Of a stretch of 64,000 bases of DNA, positions 40,613 to 50,294 are shown one piece after another (positions within the stretch are counted from its first letter, which is position 1; each line of letters opens with the position of its first letter). The notes under the pieces were generated by a model, which was given only the letters and a program-made list of their open reading frames with translations, was not told the DNA's origin and did no database searches. The translations under genes and the position numbers were made by a program. The stretch spans positions 28,884 through 92,883 of the forward strand of contig NZ_JAHCST010000035.1 of assembly GCF_018476525.1 (NCBI RefSeq), given 5' to 3'. This DNA comes from Acrocarpospora catenulata (lineage in GTDB: Bacteria; Actinomycetota; Actinomycetes; Streptosporangiales; Streptosporangiaceae).

Positions 40613-41488
40613 GTGCGTAAGCACCCCAGGCCATCCAACACCCGCCAGACCGGAGACCGCCTCAAGCTTCATCGAGGCCACCTCCGGGCCGATGGCCGGG
40701 ACTACACGTTGATCACCCTCCGGCCCGGCACCCGCGCCCGGTTCTCCACGAACTTCTACCACCAGACCTGGCACATCCTCTCCGACCCGCACGGCGCGCT
40801 CCTGCTCAGCCGCCTGTTGTGGGGCCTGTCCTTTCAACGGCAACCCGACACCGTTGTGATCATCGATCGGCGATTCATCGATCCCAACCCGTTCGACGCC
40901 GAACAAGGCAGCCCCATCGCCCTCGTTCCCGCAGACCTCACGCATCTACCAGCGCGGACCGCCCTGCGGCTCAGCCGGCGCTTCGCCGTACCAGGGACTA
41001 CGTCTGGGACCGTCCGATGGCATACCTGGGGTCTCGACCTGGCAGTCAACGAGTCGCGCATCCGGCAGGCCGACCGGACCTGGTGGCGGCAGTGGCGTCC
41101 CGAACCAGATGGTCGGGCCGCCGAGGTGGACCAGCCGGGTGGGCTGCTCACCGTGCGGGCTTCGTCTTCGCTGTTCCGTCGCTGGGCCGTCTCGGTGGCC
41201 ACAATGCATGATTATGTGCACAAGGGAATGTCATATACCGAGCTGGAATGCCCGAAATGGGAACTCTGTCGCAGCGACGGTGAGGTACAGACCTTCTCCG
41301 ACTTCCGCCAGCGAGTTTCCATCGCCATAACCTCCCGCGGCGAGATACTCGCCACCGAAAACGCGCCCAGCACACCCGCCGAACTCCAGCCCTTGGTCTG
41401 GGGCAGGAACGACACTGTGCGCAGTCGTCGACAGAGACGAACTCGCCGGCCCGGACCGCGCGCGCTGTTCGTAAGACCCACGTCCTGA
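40613..41488 (+). CDS. Hypothetical protein, no recognised domain
   Basis: A 291-residue basic protein with no signal peptide or membrane helix. It contains DTVVIIDRRFIDPNPF, WHTWGLDLAVNESRIRQADRTWW and a Trp-rich middle; the C-terminus is Arg-rich. I do not recognise it. GTG 40613 is the first possible start after an in-frame stop. The strong AGGAGGAGGGA (40586-40597) is 15 nt away and better placed for a five-codon frame at 40603-40620 that overlaps the start, suggesting translational coupling. Confidence 0.6.
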   Translation: MRKHPRPSNTRQTGDRLKLHRGHLRADGRDYTLITLRPGTRARFSTNFYHQTWHILSDPHGALLLSRLLWGLSFQRQPDTVVIIDRRFIDPNPFDAEQGSPIALVPADLTHLPARTALRLSRRFAVPGTTSGTVRWHTWGLDLAVNESRIRQADRTWWRQWRPEPDGRAAEVDQPGGLLTVRASSSLFRRWAVSVATMHDYVHKGMSYTELECPKWELCRSDGEVQTFSDFRQRVSIAITSRGEILATENAPSTPAELQPLVWGRNDTVRSRRQRRTRRPGPRALFVRPTS

Positions 41489-41814
41489 TCAGCAGCGAAG
41501 GGTCTGCCGCTTCGGCGGGCCGAAGCCAGTGTCGACGGCCTTGCCCACCCACCGAGATTGTGTTGGTCTGGGTCGTGTCCAGCGCCGGCTAGAACCCCAT
41601 CCGTCGCAGTTCACCCCCGACGACCTGGTGTGCGCGATCAAGGGCTGACCTGGGCTCGCGACAGACACGGACATGTCACACATTGGTCGCAAATCTCGAC
41701 CTATCTATGACAAAAGCGAAAAATCATCAACTATGGTCACCGGCCTCTCGTAGCTAACAGGAGGCGCGCTCAAGATCGTGTGGCCCTTGCCACTATCCCC
41801 CCGAAAGGCCTGGA
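41489..41814. other. Gene-free stretch before the subtilase gene
   Basis: No supported gene. The last ~120 bases are AT-richer (for example GACAAAAGCGAAAAATCATCAA near 41707, given here in part) and probably hold the promoter of the secreted protease. GAAAGG at about 41802 is its ribosome site. Confidence 0.5.
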
Positions 41815-43869
41815 ATGATCTCTAGGTCGGGCAGACACGCCCTCATCGTCACAGCAGCAACCTCCGTCGTAGCCGCGATCGGTGCGGTCCTCGTACCGTC
41901 CGCGGCGGTGGCGGCCGCAGCCGGCCCCAACCTCAGCTACGTCGTCAACGCCGTCGACAAAGGACATACGGCGGGTGCCGCCGCTGCGGTGACCGAGGCC
42001 GGCGGCGAGGTGATGATCTCCTACGCGCAGATCGGCGTGGTCATCGCACGCTCCACCGATCCCACGTTCGCCCAGAAGGTGAAGACCGTCGCGCACGGCG
42101 ACGCCGTCAGCTCCGCGGGAGCCACCCGGACCGCGGCCCTGCCCGCCATGACCGAGGAACTCGACGCGTACACGCCGGACGCGATGGAGAACGCGACCCG
42201 GCAGAGCGACATGATCCTCATCGGCGCCCGCGCCGCCCACGAAGTCAACCTGGGCAGCGCCACCGTCACCGTCGGCGTCCTCGACGACGGAATCGACGCC
42301 AACCACCAGGACCTCGCCCCAGTGGTGGACCAGTCCAAGTCGGTCAACTGCGTCGGCACCGGCGCCCCCGACACCACGCCCGGCGCGTGGCGGCCCACCA
42401 GCATCACCGCCGACTACCACGGCACCCACGTGGCCGGCACCATCTCCGCCGCCAAGAACAACGTCGGCATCGTCGGCGTCGCACCCGGCGTCAAACTGGC
42501 CTCCATCAAGGTCGTCAACCCCGACGGCTACATCTTCCCCGAGTACGCGATCTGCGGCTTCATCTGGGCGGCCGAGCACGACATCCAGGTGACCAACAAC
42601 AGCTACTACGTCGACCCCTGGCTGTACTGGTGCGAGAGCCAGCCCGACCAGGCCCCGGTCGTCGAGGCCGTCCGGCGCGCGGTCGCCTACACCACCGAAC
42701 ACGGCATCCTGAACGTCGCCGCGGCCGGCAACGAAAACCACGACCTGGCCAACAAGACCGTCGACACCACCAGCCCGGACGACACCACCCCCGTACGGCG
42801 CGACCTGGACCCCAGCTGCCTCAACCTGCCGACCGAGATGCCCGGCGTGGTCACGGTCTCCTCCACCACCCAGCCCACCGCCCCCGCCACCGCCATCGGA
42901 CCCTGGTCCCCCGGCCTGACCACCCAACCGGCCCGCTCGTCCTTCTCCAGCTTCGGACTCGGAGTCGTGGACGTGGCCGCCCCCGGATCCAGCATCTACT
43001 CCACCTCACCCTCCACCGGCGTGAGCAGCTACCGGACCCTGTCGGGCACCTCGATGGCCTCACCCCACGTGGCCGGCGTCGCCGCGCTCCTGGTCTCCAA
43101 GCACCCTGGAGCCACCCCCGACTACATCGCCGAACTCCTGCGCAAGCAGGCCATCCCCCTCGCCTGCCCGACCTCGGGCACCGACTACACCCAGGGCCGC
43201 TGCAAGCTCGACCCGGCCAACCCCGCGGTCAACGGCTTCTTCGGGTACGGCCTGGTCAACGCGTACAAGGCAGTCACCGAGGCGGAGGACGTGACACCGC
43301 CCACCGTCAAGGTCACCGGGGTCAGCCAGGGCGAGCAGATCACCCTCGGTAAGCCGGTGACCCCTGCCTGCTCGACGACCGACGCCGACAGCGGCGTGGC
43401 TCAGTCCGCCACGCTGTCCGTCACCGGCGGGCCCAAGGTCGGCCACTTCACCGCCACCTGCTCCGGCGCCCGGGACCGTGCCGGCAACCAGACCGCCCCG
43501 GTCAGCGTCACCTATCAGGTGGTCTTCGACTGGCAGGATTTCACGGCCCCGGTCAACGTCGACAAGGTCAACGTCGTGAAGGCCGGCAGCGCCGTACCGC
43601 TCAAGTTCGGCCTCGGCGGCGACCAGGGCCTGTCCATCCTCGCGGCGGGCTCCCCCGCCCTGCGTGCGACGTCGTGCGACACCTCGGCTCCGCGCGAGGT
43701 GACCGAGCAGACGGTCACCGCGGGTTCGAGCTCCCTGACCTACGACCCGTCCGCCATGCAGTACCAGTACGTCTGGAAGACGGAGAAGTCCCTGGCGAAG
43801 ACGTGCGGACGCCTGGAGGTCACCCTGATCGACGGCACCACCCACACGGCGAACTTCATGTTCAACTAG
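41815..43869 (+). CDS. Secreted subtilisin-family (S8) serine protease
   Basis: A 684-residue protein. A Sec signal (about 1-38) and an inhibitor-like propeptide (about 40-125) precede the catalytic domain with VGVLDDGID (Asp157), YHGTHVAGTI (His202) and LSGTSMASPHVAGVAALL (Ser413). All three catalytic residues are present. After about residue 495 there are Ig-like/HYR-type beta domains with conserved Cys pairs. It is probably released or wall-associated and degrades proteins extracellularly. A perfect 17-bp terminator follows. Confidence 0.95.
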   Translation: MISRSGRHALIVTAATSVVAAIGAVLVPSAAVAAAAGPNLSYVVNAVDKGHTAGAAAAVTEAGGEVMISYAQIGVVIARSTDPTFAQKVKTVAHGDAVSSAGATRTAALPAMTEELDAYTPDAMENATRQSDMILIGARAAHEVNLGSATVTVGVLDDGIDANHQDLAPVVDQSKSVNCVGTGAPDTTPGAWRPTSITADYHGTHVAGTISAAKNNVGIVGVAPGVKLASIKVVNPDGYIFPEYAICGFIWAAEHDIQVTNNSYYVDPWLYWCESQPDQAPVVEAVRRAVAYTTEHGILNVAAAGNENHDLANKTVDTTSPDDTTPVRRDLDPSCLNLPTEMPGVVTVSSTTQPTAPATAIGPWSPGLTTQPARSSFSSFGLGVVDVAAPGSSIYSTSPSTGVSSYRTLSGTSMASPHVAGVAALLVSKHPGATPDYIAELLRKQAIPLACPTSGTDYTQGRCKLDPANPAVNGFFGYGLVNAYKAVTEAEDVTPPTVKVTGVSQGEQITLGKPVTPACSTTDADSGVAQSATLSVTGGPKVGHFTATCSGARDRAGNQTAPVSVTYQVVFDWQDFTAPVNVDKVNVVKAGSAVPLKFGLGGDQGLSILAAGSPALRATSCDTSAPREVTEQTVTAGSSSLTYDPSAMQYQYVWKTEKSLAKTCGRLEVTLIDGTTHTANFMFN

Positions 43870-43878
43870 AACCCGCCT

Positions 43879-43918
43879 CCGGCGGCGGTCCGAGGCCACA
43901 CCCTCGGACCGCCGCCGG
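43879..43918. terminator. Perfect 17-bp bidirectional terminator hairpin
   Basis: CCGGCGGCGGTCCGAGG (43879-43895) pairs exactly with CCTCGGACCGCCGCCGG (43902-43918) around a 6-nt loop, between the convergent stops of the subtilase and the DUF6348-like gene. There is no T-run, as is common in GC-rich actinomycetes. Confidence 0.85.
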
Positions 43919-43941
43919 ATCTCGGCATCACGAGACGATCG

Positions 43942-44634
43942 TCAGACGGTCTCGTTCCCCACAAGCAGGATGAACGTCCGGGCGTAGGACATACCATCGG
44001 TCGGCCGAGGCCACTCAAGACCGGCCAAGACCTGTGAGGCCGCCTCGTGGTGGACGCCGTTGACCCGGATCTCGGCGGTCTCGGTGCCCTCGCCGCCGCC
44101 GAAGAACGCCTTGATCCCGATCAGGTAGTCGCGTTCGAACCCGCCGCTCAGCACCGGGGCCAGCCGGGGCAGGAGCAGATTGCCCACGGCCCAGCGCTGT
44201 ACGGTTTCGAGATTCTCACCGGTGCCCCAGCCAATGATTCCCCCGTGGATGACATGCCAGCCCGGGAACCCCTCAGGGTGGTCGGAGGCCATATGCGTGG
44301 CTAACGAGCCATCCTGGGCGAGGAGTTCGAGCAGGGCGCTGCCGGTGGTTTCCAGCCAGATCTGGATCGCCCGGTCTGCGACCTGCTCGGCAGTGGCACC
44401 ATACCCGACGACGCAGTCACTGATGGTGGTGTCCGCGGGCCGCTTGACGTTGAAGACGAAATCGAGATCGAAATGGCCGGGATGATCGGAGTGATTCTCG
44501 CCAAGCATGACGGCAACGCTTCCTGGCCCCTTGACCAGGCTCCCCTCGACCTGCCAGGGCTTGCCCGTCACGTCGGACAACCGCAGAGCCGTCATCCGCC
44601 GAACCACCTCATCCGGCAGGCGCTCGCCATCCAT
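43942..44634 (-). CDS. DUF6348-like protein
   Basis: A 230-residue soluble protein. ATG 44634 is preferred because AGAGAGGG lies 5 nt upstream; ATG 44658 lacks a site. Conserved-looking segments are SVAVMLGENHSDHPGHFDLDFV, AIQIWLETTGSALLELL and GWHVIHGGIIGWG. These match what I recall of DUF6348 proteins, which have no known function. It stands alone between a convergent protease and an aldo/keto reductase remnant. Confidence 0.7.
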   Translation of the reverse strand: MDGERLPDEVVRRMTALRLSDVTGKPWQVEGSLVKGPGSVAVMLGENHSDHPGHFDLDFVFNVKRPADTTISDCVVGYGATAEQVADRAIQIWLETTGSALLELLAQDGSLATHMASDHPEGFPGWHVIHGGIIGWGTGENLETVQRWAVGNLLLPRLAPVLSGGFERDYLIGIKAFFGGGEGTETAEIRVNGVHHEAASQVLAGLEWPRPTDGMSYARTFILLVGNETV

Positions 44635-44757
44635 GCCGACCCTCTCTTCTGCTGACATATCGCGGGGCAGACCGTACCGGACTGGCAGATACGAGTCACC
44701 ACGATTACCAAGAGGCGATCCAGCTGTCTCCAGCCGGGGCTTTCGGGTGGGGGGTAA

Positions 44758-44937
44758 CAACGTGGCCTCCCTATCGAGATCCACCCCTACTTCCGTCAGT
44801 CCGCCGATGTCTTCGACTTCGCGCTCACCGACGCCGAGTTGGAGGAGATCGACGCGCTCGACACCAGCGTACGGCGCGGGCCTGACCCGGCGTCGATCAC
44901 GCTCCGCAGCTTCGGCCTGGGGATCCCCGAGGCGTGA
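44758..44937 (+). pseudogene. C-terminal remnant of an aldo/keto reductase
   Basis: The frame after an in-frame TAA reads LPIEIHPYFRQSADV, then LTDAELEEIDALDTSVRRGPDP and SFGLGIPEA before the stop. This is the closing part of 2,5-diketogluconate-reductase-type AKRs. About 80% of the gene, including the catalytic Tyr and Lys, is missing and there is no start. It belongs to a different AKR subgroup from the intact gene at 45914-46900, so it is not a duplicate of it. Confidence 0.8.
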
Positions 44938-44963
44938 GGCCCTGCTTCGGGCACAGCGTCCGG

Positions 44964-45851
44964 TCAGATGTCCTGGGTCGCGGTGTCGGTGGCGGTGAAC
45001 TGCTCGTGCTGCGTGGCGGCCCACGACGCGAGCAGCTTGAGGGCGTCGGCGGACGGGGAGCCGGCGGGTGCGGTGTAGACGTTGAGCACGAGGCCGGGCT
45101 CGCTGGGAAGCTCCATCGACTCGAAGTTCAGGTCGAGGTCGCCGACGACGGGGTGATGAATGCGCTTCCTGCCGCTGCGGTGGAACATCACGTCCCGCGA
45201 GGCCCAACGCTGCCGGAACAGCTCGCTCTGGGTCGAGAGCTCGCCCACGAGCTTGATCAGCTCCGGGTCGTGCGGGTTACGGCCCGCCTCCAGCCGGAGC
45301 ATCGAGGCGACGTCGTGGATGATCTGGTCGTAGTCTCGCCAGAACTCCTTCGCCGCCGGGTCCAGGTAGGAGAAACGGGCCGTGTTCACCGGCCGCCGGG
45401 GATCGTCGTACGCGGGCGCGTAGAGCGCGCGGGCGAGGCTGTTGGTGGCGATGATGTCGTGACGCCCGTTGCGGACCCAGGCGGGAGCGTCGGTGATGGC
45501 GTCGAGCACTTGCTTGACGGCGGGGCGAACGCCCGTGGCCGGCTTGCTGTGACGCTTGCGCCCGGGGCCCGCGGCGCGGGCGAGGTTGAACAGGTACTCG
45601 CGTTCGGCTTCGTCGAGTTGCAGCGTGGTGGCAATGGCGTCCAGCACGCTCTCGGATGCCCCTGCGAGGTTGCCGCGCTCCAGGCGTACGTAGTAATCGA
45701 CCGACACGCCGGCGAGCATCGCGACTTCCTCGCGGCGAAGGCCGGGGACGCGGCGGTTCCCGCCGTAGGCGGGGAGTCCGGCCTGCTCAGGGGTGAGCCT
45801 GGCGCGCCGCGAGCTGAGGAACTCGCGAACTTCCGCTTGTGCTTCTGCCAT
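44964..45851 (-). CDS. XRE-family regulator with MmyB-like ligand domain
   Basis: A 295-residue protein. The helix-turn-helix (about 8-75) contains GLRREEVAMLAGVSVDYYVRLERG. The C-terminal MmyB-like/PAS-like domain (about 105-280) has WVRNGRHDIIATNSLARALY and VARMLRLEAGRNPHD-type sequence, as in the large actinobacterial group that controls neighbouring oxidoreductases. It is on the same strand as the aldo/keto reductase and ADH genes upstream of it and probably regulates them. Confidence 0.9.
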   Translation of the reverse strand: MAEAQAEVREFLSSRRARLTPEQAGLPAYGGNRRVPGLRREEVAMLAGVSVDYYVRLERGNLAGASESVLDAIATTLQLDEAEREYLFNLARAAGPGRKRHSKPATGVRPAVKQVLDAITDAPAWVRNGRHDIIATNSLARALYAPAYDDPRRPVNTARFSYLDPAAKEFWRDYDQIIHDVASMLRLEAGRNPHDPELIKLVGELSTQSELFRQRWASRDVMFHRSGRKRIHHPVVGDLDLNFESMELPSEPGLVLNVYTAPAGSPSADALKLLASWAATQHEQFTATDTATQDI

Positions 45852-45913
45852 GTTCTCCACCGTAGGTCCGGGCCGCACCCCAGTGGGAGGCACCCGTGTT
45901 ACCTGCCTGATTC

Positions 45914-47978
<2,065 letters not shown>

Positions 47979-48318
47979 ATGTTTCTTCGCTTCCTCTGGG
48001 TGTCTTCGCGCCGACGGGCTCGCGGCAGCGACAACATCCATCGGACCGCTTCCAGCGCCCGGCCGGGAGTCTCTGCTGTTCCAGGTACTCGCAGGGCCTG
48101 TCTCACGGCGCTTCTACCCGCGCCACCATGCTTCGGATCGAACCGAGGTAGCCGATCGCGTGACACGGCGCGATGCGTGTCGGGCAGGGCTGCGTCCAGT
48201 CGCGGAATGCCTCGATGTTCCGACACCGGACGTAAGCGCACGGCGATGAGGCGCCAGTTGCTTGCGGGCGTTCTCCTCGACCAGCAGTGCCTTCAGCTCC
48301 GCATAGATCGTGGCCTCG
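47979..48318. other. Non-coding stretch with unclear coding relics
   Basis: No intact gene. On the minus strand short fragments such as RNIEAFRDWTQPCPTRIA and GYLGSIRSMVARV look protein-like but have no start and change frame. They might be a relic of an insertion. I cannot identify the source. Confidence 0.35.
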
Positions 48319-48540
48319 CACGATCATGGTGGCCAGGCCGCCTCCCACGCCTGCCAAAGGTAGGTCCGCGGCGACCCCAGCAAGCGCCGCGCTGACGGGA
48401 ATCACGCCCCAGCTGAGCACCCGAGACGCGGCGTAGATACGCCCCAGCAAACTCTGACGGCGTGCTGCTGGTTGTTCCTGGACGTCAGCAAGAACCGTCG
48501 CCGCCGCTGGTGCAGCATGACCACCTGCGGCAGCCGAGAC
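48319..48540 (-). pseudogene. Remnant of an MFS transporter
   Basis: The minus strand encodes [21 protein letters not shown] followed by [22 protein letters not shown], ending around GGLATMIV. The [11 protein letters not shown]...GVIPV pattern is typical of a late cytoplasmic loop and helix of MFS_3/MFS_1 drug exporters. No start is available and the frame is lost after about 48319, leaving roughly a sixth of a normal transporter. The rest to 48745 on the plus strand holds no gene. Confidence 0.65.
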
Positions 48541-48745
48541 AAGTCACGACGCTACTACGCGGGGCGTTCCTCCTGAGGACCTCAGACGAGCAAGCCTTGT
48601 CGGCCTGCGCTGCCGCATAGGACCGTCCCCATGATTCAAAGGATTGACAGGTTATAGGTCGATTTCCTGACAATGGTTGGCAACTACTGCCAGAGATGAT
48701 CGTGACAGAGGTGCTCGTGAGCAGATTGCGATAAATGTTCATGCC

Positions 48746-49381
48746 ATGAAAACGAGGCCTCTTCGCCTGTTAAGCGCTCCCCTGCTTGCCCTGTCCCTGG
48801 TGCTCTCGGTCATGGGCACGCCGGCGCGGGCCGAAAGCGACGCCGAGCTCGCCCGCCAATGGCAGTACGCCTGGAACTGTTACAAGTTCGGCCAGGTGGC
48901 CGACCCGCTGCCGGTCGGCCGGGCTCGCAAGTCCCAGAGCATCTCCATCGTCATCAACGCGCCGCGTGCCGGCGTCTTCAAGGCCTACTCCGACTTCGAG
49001 AACCACATCGGGGCCAACCCGTTCCTCGAGCGGGTGGTCACCCATTCCGACAAGACCAAGCATGGCGTGCGGACCAAGAACCTGACCGCGATCGAGGTGA
49101 TCCCTATTGAGCCGGACCCCATCACGCTGACCACACACGCCCAGCAGCGCCTCGATCTCAGCAACTACTTCTACGAGGTCGACTCGTGGTCGACGGGAAA
49201 CATCGTGACCCACCAGAAGATCGTGTTTGAGAGCCTCGGTGGCTCGGTCACCCGGGTGACCGAGCACCTGACCTTCGAGACGACCCTGGAGCTCATCGAC
49301 TTCACGCTGTCCCAGGGCGTGCTGGCGCACCAGGGCATCCAACAGGGTCTGAAGCAGCGCATCGAGAGCGGCGCGCTCTAG
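48746..49381 (+). CDS. Exported SRPBCC/START-like protein
   Basis: A 211-residue protein. The signal peptide (about 1-29) ends TPARAES. The mature part is a helix-grip fold: SISIVINAPRAGVFKAYSDFENHIGANPF, a central beta region, and the long C-terminal helix LSQGVLAHQGIQQGLKQRIES. SRPBCC proteins bind hydrophobic ligands and are usually cytoplasmic, so export is unusual. ATG 48746 has no clear ribosome site; it may be leaderless. It stands alone downstream of gene remnants. Confidence 0.75.
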   Translation: MKTRPLRLLSAPLLALSLVLSVMGTPARAESDAELARQWQYAWNCYKFGQVADPLPVGRARKSQSISIVINAPRAGVFKAYSDFENHIGANPFLERVVTHSDKTKHGVRTKNLTAIEVIPIEPDPITLTTHAQQRLDLSNYFYEVDSWSTGNIVTHQKIVFESLGGSVTRVTEHLTFETTLELIDFTLSQGVLAHQGIQQGLKQRIESGAL

Positions 49382-49630
49382 CCCAGCGGGTGCCAATCGC
49401 GAGGACGCCCGCCGCGTTGCGGATCACGAACGTCACGCTGCCAGCCCGGCAGTGGTCGTCGAACCACTCCGCCGGGCGTCCTTCGCGGGTCGCGGTGAAC
49501 CGCCGCGCCATAGATCGTGGTTGACGGGGTTCTGCCGCCCCTAACAATTCTCCTGACGCTCCCATGTCCGCGAACCTGATGTATTCGCCGTGACTGGCAC
49601 GTCTGTGGGCACGGCGGCGATACTTGCCCG

Positions 49631-50119
49631 GTGAGTGACGAGTCTCTGGAGTGGGCCGTATTCGACGGCGACACGGCAGAGGTTCGGGCCATGCTTCTCG
49701 GTGGTGGTGCTGATCCCAACGCTGTGAACGAGGACGGAACGTCCCTTGTGAAGCTTGCCGTCAGCTACTGTCATCATGGCGTTCTTCGAGTCTTGGTCGA
49801 ATTCGGGGCCACCCTGGATGTCCCATCGCTGTTGCACAACCTCGTATCAGGCCGAGACCTACCCGATATGCTTCCCGTTCTCCTTGAGCTGGGTGCGGAT
49901 GCCAACGCCCGTGACTCCGCTGGGTGGATGCCTCTGCACTTCGCTTCGGCCTACGGATACGAGGGCTCGGCCCGTGTGCTCCTCGATGCCGGTGCCGAGA
50001 TCAACGCCACCACGAGTGGAGGTCTCACTGCGGCCGAGATAGCCCGGCGGAACGGTCATGACGCGCTCGCGTCCCTGCTCGTACATGCGAGCACAAGCCG
50101 CACATCTCCCCCTGCCTGA
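49631..50119 (+). CDS. Ankyrin-repeat protein
   Basis: A 162-residue protein of four to five ankyrin repeats. Clear units are LLGGGADPNAVNEDGTSLVKLAV, LLELGADANARDSAGWMPLHFAS and LLDAGAEINATTSGGLTAAEIAR. No signal peptide or catalytic domain is present, so it is a protein-binding module. GTG 49631 lacks a clear ribosome site. Stand-alone ankyrin proteins in bacteria sometimes act as inhibitors or immunity partners. Confidence 0.88.
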   Translation: MSDESLEWAVFDGDTAEVRAMLLGGGADPNAVNEDGTSLVKLAVSYCHHGVLRVLVEFGATLDVPSLLHNLVSGRDLPDMLPVLLELGADANARDSAGWMPLHFASAYGYEGSARVLLDAGAEINATTSGGLTAAEIARRNGHDALASLLVHASTSRTSPPA

Positions 50120-50294
50120 GCCCTATACGGAAGGTGGAGTTGGGGTCGCCTTCATGACAGCGAGGTGCAGACGGGGCACCCGGGGATGATCAGGCCCTAC
50201 CTCAGCCAACTACGGCCTTGCGGTCAAGTACCGACCGACATCCCGGAGCCGGAGCGCCCCCAGTGGACGCAAGGTCTTACCGCATGCGAACCGG

